This document shows, in pieces, positions 26,354-35,760 of a DNA stretch of 64,000 nucleotides (position 1 is the stretch's first letter; every line of letters begins with the position of its first letter). The DNA is from PCC-7336 sp039817825 (lineage in GTDB: Bacteria > Cyanobacteriota > Cyanobacteriia > Thermostichales > PCC-7336), in the NCBI GenBank assembly GCA_039817825.1, contig JBCBVA010000001.1, positions 62,001 to 126,000 of the forward strand, read 5' to 3'. Both the position numbers and the translations under genes were made by a program. Below the pieces are notes generated by a model. It was not told the origin of the DNA and searched no databases. It saw only the letters and a program-made list of their open reading frames with translations.

Positions 26354-26421
26354 ATCGCTAGAGTTTTGAACGCAGACCGGTTGTCTTCGAGTCGGACGAC
26401 TTGAAGCAGTAACGGTTAAGG

Positions 26422-26450
26422 GAGCAGAGTCGTAAGGCTCTGCTCTTTTT
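26422..26450 (+). terminator. Intrinsic terminator of the aldolase gene
   Basis: GAGCAGAG (26422-26429) and CTCTGCTC (26438-26445) form a perfect 8-bp stem with an eight-base loop, followed by TTTTT. Confidence 0.9.
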
Positions 26451-26496
26451 CGTATGCTCTTTTCGTGTATTCCTTTGAGCCCTTGAGACGACCAAT

Positions 26497-27423
26497 ATGG
26501 AACCGCTTGGAGCCTGGAGTGGCGATTTACCGGATGCTCCTGCACCGATATTGGATGCAGGCAGTGCCGTTGTAGACGGTCAGATTTACGCCATTGGGGG
26601 TAAGCTACCTGACTCGCATAGTTCCAATGTTTACATATACGACCCTGGCGATCCCTCCACGGCAGCCGACGATCGCTGGCAGGATGGGCCGCGTTATCCC
26701 GTTGCTGTCGAGAATCCGGCGGTGGCAGAGTATGATGGCCAGATTTACGTATTTGGTGGTTCGACCGCGCCTTTTTCAGGAGTGGTGAGAACAGCGGCGG
26801 TCTTAGACCCATCAGCCGCCGAGCCGGTGTGGGAAGCAATTGCCCACATGCCTGCCGCCAGAGGAGGAGCGACGGCCCAAGTGGCCGATGGCAAAATCTA
26901 CCTGATTGGAGGTATGAACAGTCGCGGGCGATCGGTCAACTGGGTGGATGCCTACGATCCTCTGACTAACCGTTGGAATCGATTTGCTCCAAATTTGCAG
27001 ACTCGTCGGGATAATCCGGGGTCGGCGGTGGTGGATGGCAAAATTTATGTGTTTGGCGGTCGGACGCGCAATGCCGATCGCTCGGTGGTGGATGCCACGC
27101 TGCAGTCGCTGGAAATCTTCGATCCCTTGACGGGTGAATGGACCTACGGAGCAGATATGCCCACAGGAAGGCGAGCACTGAGTGTGGGGACGCTGAACAA
27201 TCGCATTCAAGCCATTGGAGGGGAGGCAGGGCCGAACGATTCGGCCTTTAACGCGGTTGAAGAGTACGATCCCGCCACAGATAGGTGGCGATCGCTGGCT
27301 CCCATCACGACCCCGCGCCACGGCGCAGCCTTCGGCACCATTGACAACACCATTTACGTGCTCATGGGTGGCCCGCAAGCGGGCTCGGCGTTTACGGATG
27401 TGGTAGAAGGGTTTTCGTTTTAG
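26497..27423 (+). CDS. Kelch-repeat protein
   Basis: This 308-residue protein contains about six kelch motifs, each with a double glycine after hydrophobic residues (IYAIGGK, IYVFGGS, IYLIGGM, IYVFGGR, IQAIGGE). It would fold as a beta-propeller. I see no signal peptide or catalytic domain. The aldolase terminator separates it from the upstream gene, and it converges with the macroglobulin gene with 8 bases between stops. The partner is unknown. Confidence 0.85.
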   Translation: MEPLGAWSGDLPDAPAPILDAGSAVVDGQIYAIGGKLPDSHSSNVYIYDPGDPSTAADDRWQDGPRYPVAVENPAVAEYDGQIYVFGGSTAPFSGVVRTAAVLDPSAAEPVWEAIAHMPAARGGATAQVADGKIYLIGGMNSRGRSVNWVDAYDPLTNRWNRFAPNLQTRRDNPGSAVVDGKIYVFGGRTRNADRSVVDATLQSLEIFDPLTGEWTYGADMPTGRRALSVGTLNNRIQAIGGEAGPNDSAFNAVEEYDPATDRWRSLAPITTPRHGAAFGTIDNTIYVLMGGPQAGSAFTDVVEGFSF

Positions 27424-27430
27424 ATTCCAG

Positions 27431-30400
27431 CTACTGAATGGTTAGCGTGGATGATGCCGATCGCCCGAACTCTTCAGGACTGTATTCCAATCGAGCCTCC
27501 GCCCCTGGCCAGATAAAGGTACCGGGGGTCACCGAACGAACCAGATAGTGCATCTGGTAGACACCAGCGCTGAGGCGATTGGCATAGGCAGTAACGCGAT
27601 CTTTGTAAATCGTTTGGAAGTCAATTTGCCAACTGTCGCTGGCCGCCTGGTTAAACGTGCCGCTAGTTTGGAAGCTGGTGTCTACGGCCTCGAACCCGGC
27701 AGGAATGGGGTCGTCAATTACCAGGTGGGTAACCGGGCGATCGGCAATGATTTCCAAGCCAATGTCAAACACCTGTCCGGCAGCAACTTCCAGCGGTTCA
27801 TCGGGAATCGCCAGCCCAAATCGCTGTAGTACCTCATCTTGGTTGGCAGGACGCACCTCGCGGGAGATGCGCAGCCCATTCAGGCGTCCAGGCTGGGGGC
27901 CAGAGAGGCTGTAGCGATAGGCAGACAGGTAATGGAGGGTTCCTTCCCCCTGTTTGGACAATTCCAGAACAGATTCACCTTGAGGAAGATCGGTCATCGA
28001 CACAGACACAGTTTGATTGGAATTGTCGTATCCCTCAAATTGGGCGGTGGCGATCGCCGTGCCATCCAATTGAGCTGTTGCAGTGAAGCTGGGTGGAGTG
28101 GTCTCGATTTGGCTGTAATCTACCAATGCCATCAGAACAGCGGCGTTATCGAACCGGTTGTGCCAAGCGCCATCTTCTCCTCTGAGGACCACCAGACCGT
28201 TAAGAGCACGGTTGAGCACTTCCAACTCTCGCCCCTGAGCAATGAATAGGCGCAGGACTTCTGCCTGAGCGCGGGCGTCGGAGCCCATCCACCTCCATGC
28301 GGCAGGCAAGTTAACCGTCGCAGTGCGACCAGTTTCGTACACGACCTCCTGCAACTGATTGGCCATGTCCTCCGCTTCCGCTTGCCAGGTTGGGAACTGC
28401 AGTAGATAGCGAGTCAGCTCGATGCGATCGACCAGAGAGAAGTTGGTGCGATAAGCATAGAGCTCTGACAGGAAGTCGCTGCGCACATCTCCCAGCTCAG
28501 CCAAGGCCAGCAGAGAGTGCAGACGGGTGCGATTTTTGCAGAAGGTGCTGGTGCAGCGATCGCCCAGATTGGGGTTGGCCAACAGTTGGCGAAGATAGTC
28601 TTCCAATTGCGAGAGCAGCTGGTCATTGACCTCGATCCCAGCGTCAATCGCTCGGGCTATGCTGCGAGCAGCCGTAGGGGTGTAGTAAAGAGCCGAGCGC
28701 TCGGCTCCAGGCCAAAAGGCAAATCCACCATCCGGCTGTTGCAGATTGGCAAGGACAACCAGCGCATCGGCAGCGATCGCATCGAGATCGAAATCCTCTC
28801 CGTCTGAGTCAGATGCTGGCCGACCGTACTGCTGTTGCAGGCGCTTGATATTCGCAGCAATTTCCAACCGACTGGCCGCAGGCTCCAAACAAGGAATCCA
28901 GTCGGAACCCAGGGCTGCAGAAGGAATGGCACTAACGATTGGCGGGAGAAGTGAGCTGGCCAGATTGATATCCAAGCCACCGCTATTGAGCAAGACCGTG
29001 TCGTCTACGCTGACGGGGATTTCGACGCGATCGCTGGTCGTACCGGTTTCCACAGTTTGTTCGGTGACAGGGAGATTTTGAATCTCCAGCGGTACCCGAA
29101 AGGCATCGCCGAAGTCATTCAACTGGGTGTCAAACTGGATGCTAGCGGTACCGACGCGATCGGCGGTAACGGGGAAGCGATAGGCATTCGTCCCCGCATC
29201 AATGGAGTCGCTAAGGCTGGTGGTGGCGGTATCCCCCTCCACAAACTGAATGGGGAACGCATCGCCCGCAGTTCCATCACCGACGACTTCATCGGGGAGT
29301 CCGAGCTGGCTACTCACCTGCAATTGACCGGACTCACCCGTGGTATTGGTCACCGAGACGCCCACATCGAAAGTGTCTCCTAAGCGGGCAAATTGCGGCA
29401 GGATGGGGTTGGCTAGCAGTGGTTGAGTAGCAATAAACGTCGCCTCGCCATTGCCAAACTGCAACTGGTCTCTAGCGACAGCCACAGCCATGACCCGCCA
29501 GGTGGTGAGGTCGTCCGGCAGCGCAAACGTAACTTCGGCAACTCCACTCTCATTGGTTTCAATCGTGCCGTAATAGGCCAGAGGTTTGAAATCTGTTCGT
29601 ACCCGCGTCCCTTCCCCCCCCGGCGAGAGACCGCCACCGTAGCCCCAGCCTTTCGAGAGAGGGCTGGCTGGTGCTTCCAGTTCCACATCGGGGCGATTAT
29701 CGGCAAAGCGGGTGGAGATGGGTTGGTCGGCAAACACAATGTCTACCAGATCGGGGGGACGGTAGCCGTTGAGCTGCAGGACGGCTTCATTCACCGCCAT
29801 GACGGTGACTTGGGCCACAGCTGGATTCCTGTTGAGATCGCTCACAACCAGGCGCACCGTCTGCTCCTCCCCCGGTCCGACAGACTCTTCAACCGGACTG
29901 ACATCCACCTCCAGATATTTGTCCCCCAGATCGACCTCGAACGTAGCGAACCCCACTTTACTGAGGGCATCCAAACTGTCGGGTTCCACCTCGGATAACG
30001 GCTCTCCCTGCCGCACCAGCACCACCTGAACAGTGGCGTTGGGCAACATGTCGGGAGTGACTTGGAACTGCAGTTGTGGCGCTCCACCCTCTACCATTTC
30101 AGTGGTGCTGAATAGTGGGTTGTGGCGAATGACAGCTAGGGACAGCTCGGCATTGGCGTAGGGGGACTCGACGAGAACGGTAGCGGTATCGCCCACCTTA
30201 TAAGTGTCTTTGTCTAGGCGTAGTTCCAACCGATCGCCGCGATCGCCCCACCAGACAGGCTCATCACCTGATACCCAGATCTGCAGGTCGGTGGCACTGG
30301 TCTCTGCGGATTCGTTCGTAAAATTGGCCCGGATGCGGTAGCTACCGGACTCCGGTGGGGTGAGTTCAACTGTCGAAACGATTTGTTCTGAGCGTATCCG

Positions 30401-33280
30401 TACCGTATCAACCGTGGTGTATTCTGCCTGATTGCGGGCCACTTCACTCCCCTCAATCGACTGAGTCACGGTTTTGTAGTCGATTTTCTGCAGCTCCACA
30501 GTCACCCGCTCGCCATCGAGCGCGTTGCCTTCGGGGTCGGTAACAATTAGCTCCACATCAAACGGCTGCTCGGCTTCGGCAACAAACTCACTCTTGAGAC
30601 CAATCAGGCGATCGCTGGGTAGAGCAGTGAAAGTTTGTGCCCCAGAGACAGATAAGTTTGACGCATCCGACACTTCTCCCTCAAATCGGTAGGTCATGGG
30701 GTAGGGCAAGTCATCTCCCACCGTAACCGTCTGGGTTCCAGCTCCCGCCTCGTCTAGCACCTCATCGATCTGCAGGACTTCGCTCGACACGGTCGGTGCT
30801 TCTTCTGGCCAGAACCAGGAGCGACCAAACCGAAACTCATCCCAGCCGTCTGGAGTAAAGGACTCTCGGCTGCGGGTCACGGTATACGTCACCTTGCCGT
30901 TGTCTACAGGCGCGCCAAATAGATAGTTGCTTTGCAAAGACGCAGCCACCGTGTCGTTGGGCAGGGCAATGTCGGCATCCAGTTGTAGCTCTGCCTTGAA
31001 ATTCGGCGGCTTGAATTCCGCCACTCGAAAATCTCCGAAGAGAGTTACCCCATCCTCACTGCTGACACCATCACTACTGGCTTCAATGGAGTAATAACCT
31101 AGCGGTTGCTTGTCATCAAACCTGTAGGGAATCGCAACCGTCCCATAGTCGTTGGTGGTAAAGCTGCCAAGTGCCTGCTCCTCTCCATCCGGAGATCGCA
31201 ACACCACATCGAACGGCCTATTGGCCTCCCGCTTCAGCTCCCCCTTCACCAGTGAATAAGCCACTGCCGTGAATTCAGCGTCTTCTCCGGGCTGATAGAG
31301 CTGGCGATCGCTAAACACCGTGCCCCGACTGGTGGGCTCTCCTCCTTCCCAGCCGCTCCAGAAGCCGTAGCCCCAGGCACCGCTGTACTGCCACAATCGC
31401 GCAAATGCCCAGTCTTCCCCTTCCCGCACCACCACCAGTAACTCGGGAGGTTGGGTAAACGTGTCTTCACCAGCCATACAAGTGGATAAATCTTGTGCGG
31501 TCAGGGTGGCAAGTCCCTCCTCATCTGAGTTACCCGTGGCACAGGGGGTGAGTGCAGATTTGGGGGTGCGATCGGCAGGACGTTTGTTGAGCTGTTGTTC
31601 GTACACCTCGAGCTGCACCGCAGCCGGAGAGCCATCGGAGAGGTGATGGACGCGAACAACGGCGGAGTCCGGAAACACTTGGGCAAACACCCCGAGGTTT
31701 GTCAGTTGTACCAGCCCTGAATAAGCAGGTTTCCACGTTTGCGGCTGCCCTTGGTTATCCACAAAATCCAGCGCATCGGCTCCTACTCCGTAGGCCAGCA
31801 TGCCGGTTGGGCCACCCAATTGCTCTTGAATGGGCACGGGAGTTTGCTGCAACTCATTCTTGGGCACAGAGTCCAAGACGGCATCCGGCCAGCCTTCAGG
31901 GGCGCTGAGTAGGTTGTCGCGATCGCTCCACCAGCCTGCGTCGGTGGTGTAAGCCAACTCCTTGGGGTCAACCACGCGATACTGGGCACGGTAGGTAGCG
32001 TCCGGTAAGTTAACGCTGGCAATATTGAGATTCACCCCTTGAACCGCCGGAAAAACATTCAGCCCTTCCGCCACCCAAATCCCGGAAGCAATATCTTCGC
32101 TGGTATAGGGTTCGGTGACCGATTCCCCTAGGGTTTGGCCGTAGATATCGGTTAGCTCTGCGTCAATGGTGATGGTGTACTCGGTGTTGGGCTCCAGTAG
32201 CCACGGGTTGATTTCGACCGAATCCCAACTGGGACTAATGAGCTGAACGTCATTGTCCCCATCCACTCCGGGAGCTGGGGAGAGGTGAATGTGGGCGATC
32301 GCCGATTCCGGGTCGATGCGGTTGTTGAAATCCAACCGGGGGCTGCCGTTGACGAACCGACCAAAGGCTCCGCCGTAGCTGGGACGCCCCTGTAATTTCA
32401 GTGCTTCAAATCGAAACGGTTGGTACGTGGTGGCAAGGGATTCGAACGGTTGGGTGCTGGGCAGATTTCCGTACGCCGGTAGCAGACCGGGGCTGACGGC
32501 AATCTGGTACTGGGTTCCCACCATAAGGGGGGATTTGGGGGTGATGGTGTATTGCCAGCGCTGCTGAGAGGCATCAAATCGCGTGGTTTCTGCAAAGTAA
32601 TCGCGTTGTGCAGTAGGGGCGATGTCAACCGGGATGCTTTCTTCGGTTTCTGAGGTAAAGGTTAGGCGATCGCGCAGCGAATCTACATCCAATTCGACAT
32701 TAGACCCAACGGACAGTGTGGAGTCCAGTTCCAGAGGGGAGGATTCGGAGTAGGTGGGCAGGTTGAGGGCAATATCGTCTGTTTCAAAGCTCCAGGTTAG
32801 ATCCTCGGCCAATACGTTGCCGGATAAATCCCCCAAGCCAGCCTGTAAGGTGACGCGGACGCGAGTGGCTTTGGGCAGCGCGCGATCGGCTTGAAATCCC
32901 ACCATGCGAGGGGTAAGAAAGCGAAACGTTCCCGGCAATTGGGGCTCGATTTGAAATTTACTCAGCAGCTCTCGCTGACCGGGAGTATCCAACCGCTCTA
33001 AGGGAATCAGCGGGTTTTCGAAACGGATGCGGATCTGAGACAGCGGTTCGACTGAGCCCGTAGGGTCAATGCGGTCGATCCAATCCGGAAGGACTGGTAT
33101 CTCTACAGACTCGACATCCGCCAGGGGAGTCAGTTGGACGGGCGTACGAAATTCTGGAGTTGATGGAGATCCAGGAGGGCTGGGCGGGGATTGGGAGGTA
33201 CAGGCGATCGCCGCAAATAGCAGCAAGCTAGCAGCAAGACAACACACCAGCCACTGGCGAAACCGTTGCCTGTATCCCAT
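27431..33280 (-). CDS. Alpha-2-macroglobulin family lipoprotein with altered thioester site
   Basis: This 1949-residue protein starts at the ATG at 33280, which has a GAGGG site; a TTG at 33298 is the alternative. The signal ends in a lipobox (LLFAAIAC), so it is a predicted lipoprotein. Tandem MG-type beta domains are followed by the helical thioester/receptor region, like E. coli YfhM. The expected CxEQ thioester motif reads PCLEP (cysteine codon 28889-28891, proline codon 28880-28882), so glutamine is replaced by proline and the thioester cannot form. Such proteins are thought to trap proteases in the periplasm. No penicillin-binding protein 1c gene lies next to it, unlike in E. coli. Confidence 0.9.
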   Translation of the reverse strand: MGYRQRFRQWLVCCLAASLLLFAAIACTSQSPPSPPGSPSTPEFRTPVQLTPLADVESVEIPVLPDWIDRIDPTGSVEPLSQIRIRFENPLIPLERLDTPGQRELLSKFQIEPQLPGTFRFLTPRMVGFQADRALPKATRVRVTLQAGLGDLSGNVLAEDLTWSFETDDIALNLPTYSESSPLELDSTLSVGSNVELDVDSLRDRLTFTSETEESIPVDIAPTAQRDYFAETTRFDASQQRWQYTITPKSPLMVGTQYQIAVSPGLLPAYGNLPSTQPFESLATTYQPFRFEALKLQGRPSYGGAFGRFVNGSPRLDFNNRIDPESAIAHIHLSPAPGVDGDNDVQLISPSWDSVEINPWLLEPNTEYTITIDAELTDIYGQTLGESVTEPYTSEDIASGIWVAEGLNVFPAVQGVNLNIASVNLPDATYRAQYRVVDPKELAYTTDAGWWSDRDNLLSAPEGWPDAVLDSVPKNELQQTPVPIQEQLGGPTGMLAYGVGADALDFVDNQGQPQTWKPAYSGLVQLTNLGVFAQVFPDSAVVRVHHLSDGSPAAVQLEVYEQQLNKRPADRTPKSALTPCATGNSDEEGLATLTAQDLSTCMAGEDTFTQPPELLVVVREGEDWAFARLWQYSGAWGYGFWSGWEGGEPTSRGTVFSDRQLYQPGEDAEFTAVAYSLVKGELKREANRPFDVVLRSPDGEEQALGSFTTNDYGTVAIPYRFDDKQPLGYYSIEASSDGVSSEDGVTLFGDFRVAEFKPPNFKAELQLDADIALPNDTVAASLQSNYLFGAPVDNGKVTYTVTRSRESFTPDGWDEFRFGRSWFWPEEAPTVSSEVLQIDEVLDEAGAGTQTVTVGDDLPYPMTYRFEGEVSDASNLSVSGAQTFTALPSDRLIGLKSEFVAEAEQPFDVELIVTDPEGNALDGERVTVELQKIDYKTVTQSIEGSEVARNQAEYTTVDTVRIRSEQIVSTVELTPPESGSYRIRANFTNESAETSATDLQIWVSGDEPVWWGDRGDRLELRLDKDTYKVGDTATVLVESPYANAELSLAVIRHNPLFSTTEMVEGGAPQLQFQVTPDMLPNATVQVVLVRQGEPLSEVEPDSLDALSKVGFATFEVDLGDKYLEVDVSPVEESVGPGEEQTVRLVVSDLNRNPAVAQVTVMAVNEAVLQLNGYRPPDLVDIVFADQPISTRFADNRPDVELEAPASPLSKGWGYGGGLSPGGEGTRVRTDFKPLAYYGTIETNESGVAEVTFALPDDLTTWRVMAVAVARDQLQFGNGEATFIATQPLLANPILPQFARLGDTFDVGVSVTNTTGESGQLQVSSQLGLPDEVVGDGTAGDAFPIQFVEGDTATTSLSDSIDAGTNAYRFPVTADRVGTASIQFDTQLNDFGDAFRVPLEIQNLPVTEQTVETGTTSDRVEIPVSVDDTVLLNSGGLDINLASSLLPPIVSAIPSAALGSDWIPCLEPAASRLEIAANIKRLQQQYGRPASDSDGEDFDLDAIAADALVVLANLQQPDGGFAFWPGAERSALYYTPTAARSIARAIDAGIEVNDQLLSQLEDYLRQLLANPNLGDRCTSTFCKNRTRLHSLLALAELGDVRSDFLSELYAYRTNFSLVDRIELTRYLLQFPTWQAEAEDMANQLQEVVYETGRTATVNLPAAWRWMGSDARAQAEVLRLFIAQGRELEVLNRALNGLVVLRGEDGAWHNRFDNAAVLMALVDYSQIETTPPSFTATAQLDGTAIATAQFEGYDNSNQTVSVSMTDLPQGESVLELSKQGEGTLHYLSAYRYSLSGPQPGRLNGLRISREVRPANQDEVLQRFGLAIPDEPLEVAAGQVFDIGLEIIADRPVTHLVIDDPIPAGFEAVDTSFQTSGTFNQAASDSWQIDFQTIYKDRVTAYANRLSAGVYQMHYLVRSVTPGTFIWPGAEARLEYSPEEFGRSASSTLTIQ

Positions 33281-33869
33281 TGATGAGCCCTCAGTCAATA
33301 CTCAAAGCCTATTGCCTTGAAATTGGCGGGGCGAGGGTTGTTCAAATTGCTTAAAACAATCTGAGTTCGATCGCCCTTCTCCCCAACCCTTCTCCCAACA
33401 TGGAAGAAGGGAGTAAGAGGGATGAAATCCTAATTACTTCATTGTGCTGAGACGGAATTGAATTCGGCTTCAGTGGCCACGCAGAACAAACAGTAAAACA
33501 CTACCGGTGAAACCGCAATTGATATCTCCTCAAGTAAAACGATGACCCAACTGCGACTGCATTGAGCAATGACGATCCAACGACCTAATAGTTGAAGGTT
33601 GCAGCAGCGATCGCTGGTAGTTTGTCTGAACTGACGTTGAGGAGGGAGCATCAATTGCTCCAGACGCTGCAATCAGCATGAACTCTTCAAGCGACTCAAC
33701 AATGTTTCATCGGTAGCATCCAAGCAATTGGCCGATCGCCCGAGTCGGTGTTATTCACCTCTGCTAAGTGACAGTTAATACTGATTGGATATCAGAGAGC
33801 ATCCGTTGGCCATTCAGCCATGAGGATGCACTGGAAATCTGACCGAACGAGGGCTAGTACTGGAGTGAT
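33281..33869. other. Gene-free region with a family C repeat
   Basis: Apart from the repeat at 33361-33470, I see no supported feature. The open frame on the minus strand at 33439-33672 has no ribosome binding site and no recognisable domain. Confidence 0.5.
33361..33470 (+). repeat. Short interspersed repeat, family C, copy 1 (decayed right end)
   Basis: It begins CTGAGTTCGATCGCCCTTCTC and continues CCCAACCCTTCTCCCA and GGGAGTAAGAG, a repeat type widespread in cyanobacterial intergenic DNA. The left end matches the copies at 37595 and 45011. The right end is not well preserved, so the boundary is approximate. Confidence 0.6.
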
Positions 33870-33956
33870 TTACAGTAGAAATACTAGCGACAAAATTACG
33901 AATACTGCAACAAACGCGCCTAGAGCTACTAAGTCTTTTCTCGTTGTACCGTTCAT
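33870..33956 (-). CDS. Small single-helix membrane protein (28 aa)
   Basis: The frame encodes MNGTTRKDLVALGAFVAV-FVILSLVFLL, 28 residues. A short polar N-terminus with two basic residues precedes one membrane helix that runs to the C-terminus. A good ribosome binding site (AGAGGA, 7 bases before the ATG) supports translation. Small single-helix proteins of this kind occur as accessory subunits of photosynthetic or respiratory membrane complexes in cyanobacteria. I do not recognise this one as a known photosystem, cytochrome b6f or NDH subunit. It could be a chance frame, but the start signal and hydrophobicity argue against that. Confidence 0.55.
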   Translation of the reverse strand: MNGTTRKDLVALGAFVAVFVILSLVFLL

Positions 33957-34143
33957 AGACAATTCCTCTCAACTGAGTTCAGAATCTAGATTGAAATCTT
34001 CAAGTTTTGGGATAAGTGGCGTCCTCCACATTCCGTCTTATGCCCGGCATTCTGTTAGCCACTGAAAGGGGTAGCGAGGCTGGATTACGGCACTGCATAG
34101 GCCAGCAGATGGTACTCCCAACATACGTCGGAGAGATACCGCA

Positions 34144-34371
34144 TCACGCTAAATTCGAGATACGCTCTGTGGTTAAACCGCCTGAGTCTTGGCGGACAAT
34201 TTCTAACTCTGTATCTTTGGTTATCTCAAACAGAAATCGTTCGCCGGGGAAAGCCAAGGTTTCAGAGATCACACCCAGTTCGTTCAACAATCGAACAACT
34301 TGCACCTGGCGTGAAGAGTTGACGTGGATGTAGACAGAGTCATTCGAGGCAACCGTAGCAGCCGAAACCAT
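34144..34371 (-). CDS. Hypothetical protein (75 aa)
   Basis: From the ATG at 34371 (AGGAG 3 bases upstream) the frame encodes 75 residues, including VYIHVNSSRQVQVVRLLNEL and ISETLAFPGERFLFEITKD. The pattern of alternating strands and helix looks like a small folded protein, but I do not recognise a family. The open frame extends upstream to 34596, where the translation looks less natural. It lies 187 bases upstream of the 28-residue membrane protein on the same strand. Confidence 0.5.
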   Translation of the reverse strand: MVSAATVASNDSVYIHVNSSRQVQVVRLLNELGVISETLAFPGERFLFEITKDTELEIVRQDSGGLTTERISNLA

Positions 34372-34866
34372 ACATGCACTCCTGGCAGACTTCATTCGTC
34401 TACCTATAACAAACCATTCAAAGTTGGATGCGGACAGGTTTCCATCGCTGGCCAACCAACCTAACTTCAACTGCCCGCTCCTCTGAACAAGTTCAGTGGT
34501 GAAGACAGCAACAATGCAAATACGTTCCTCGTCGCCAAAGACGCTCGTAGTTGACTCACACCTATGGCCGAACTGGTATCCGTTTTTGTCTCGCAATCAT
34601 CGCCATACTCGACCTGAAGCTTTCGCAGCTCCAATAACGGCAACCTGTTACCAAGCGTACTTATACATAGATCGAAATAACGCCAAACAAAACAATACCA
34701 GTAATGTATTCCTAGTACGATCTCGACATAGATCGCAGCTCTCTACATTATTTGTTTATATTTGTTGTCATGCCAGCATGGTCTGCCTGAGGTTGACAGA
34801 CTTACGTTTAGGGATGCTCTCATTGGCTAAAGACGCTTGAACGTGAGCCATCCTTCACATAGCTTT
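34372..34866. other. Gene-free region
   Basis: No supported gene, repeat or terminator is visible here. Frames on both strands are short and lack start signals. Confidence 0.4.
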
Positions 34867-34961
34867 CGGCAATCAGTGATGGAGAGGTTCCTAGCCATTC
34901 TTTCTGACCAATCAAGGCTTTGGGCGACCTTCACATTCCAGGCCTGACAGCAGATTGGTAT
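34867..34961 (+). repeat. Short interspersed repeat, family A, copy 2
   Basis: It begins CGGCAATCAGTGATGGAGAGG, continues TTCCTAGCCATTC and CCAATCAAGG, and ends GCCTGACAGCAGATTGGTAT. It aligns along its length with the copy at 21746. It lies directly downstream of the antitoxin-like gene. Confidence 0.6.
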
Positions 34962-34968
34962 GTAAGCA

Positions 34969-35181
34969 CTAGTCAAACATGGGTTGGATATTGCAGAAAG
35001 GTGCGGTTCCGTTATGAGCTGCGGATAAAGCGGTATTGTGACCAGATTGCGAGAGGGCAGAATCAGCGTCTTCGGCTTCTTGCTTGAATTGCAGAAAGGC
35101 GATGAAATCAGCAACCTGTTCGAGCTGCTCTGGAGAGAGGCTATCGAGGCTTTTCTGAACGGAGCGAGCGCTGGTTGCCAT
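34969..35181 (-). CDS. DUF2281-like antitoxin-type protein (70 aa)
   Basis: The N-terminal half contains SLSPEQLEQVADFIAFLQFK, the signature of short antitoxin-like proteins of the VapB/DUF2281 type. The C-terminal half (from about residue 38) has no similarity I recognise and ends within 10 bases of a family A repeat. The original 3' end may therefore have been replaced by the insertion. No toxin gene is adjacent. It may be an orphan or remnant. Confidence 0.5.
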   Translation of the reverse strand: MATSARSVQKSLDSLSPEQLEQVADFIAFLQFKQEAEDADSALSQSGHNTALSAAHNGTAPFCNIQPMFD

Positions 35182-35539
35182 GAGAAAGCTGGGATAGTGG
35201 GGCCAAGGTCTTCGTTACTTCAGACCTTCGTTATTTTATGTAATGCGCAATAATACTTAAACTGTGGAATTTACCTAAATCACAGCTATGTGATCGTGTT
35301 TCTCCTAGTTCTTATCGCGTTCAGGTTTGGCGATCGAAATGCTGATTGCCGCCTAGATTAAGGCGAATACAGCCATTCAATCTGGTCGGAGTTCTCAGTC
35401 AGGTCTGAATGTCGAGCGTTTACCAAGCGGCTCTAATAGTTTTTCTTTCCCCGAAAAGGCTGAGGCTCTTGATTCAATGCCCGCCTTGAGTGGATAGTCC
35501 GGGACAGTCACACGTAAATGGGTTGTTCAAGCAGAACAC
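35182..35539. other. Gene-free region
   Basis: This AT-rich stretch lies upstream of the antitoxin-like gene. I see no supported gene or repeat in it. Confidence 0.4.
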
Positions 35540-35634
35540 TAGAGCAGTGACGTGGTCACTGCGGACATTTCAGCTACGGCAATCCCTGTATGCACTTGGA
35601 GTTGAGTGCCCTGACTGAAGAGAAAGAACGCTAT
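35540..35634 (-). repeat. Short interspersed repeat, family B, copy 1 (inverted)
   Basis: Its reverse complement aligns over about 95 bases with the two tandem copies at 45123-45316, sharing the core CTGAAATGTCCGCAGTG and both ends. It lies upstream of the cupin gene and accounts for the apparent open extension of that gene's frame. Confidence 0.65.
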
Positions 35635-35760
35635 GTTTCGGATTTGGTACGCAAGGATGGTCTGCAAAACCTGTGTTCTTCCAAAAGCATTTGGTCCTTG
35701 TGCAATCTTGGCAGGGTATGTGTTGACAATGGAAGTACGCATCGAACGTTCGAGGTTGAG

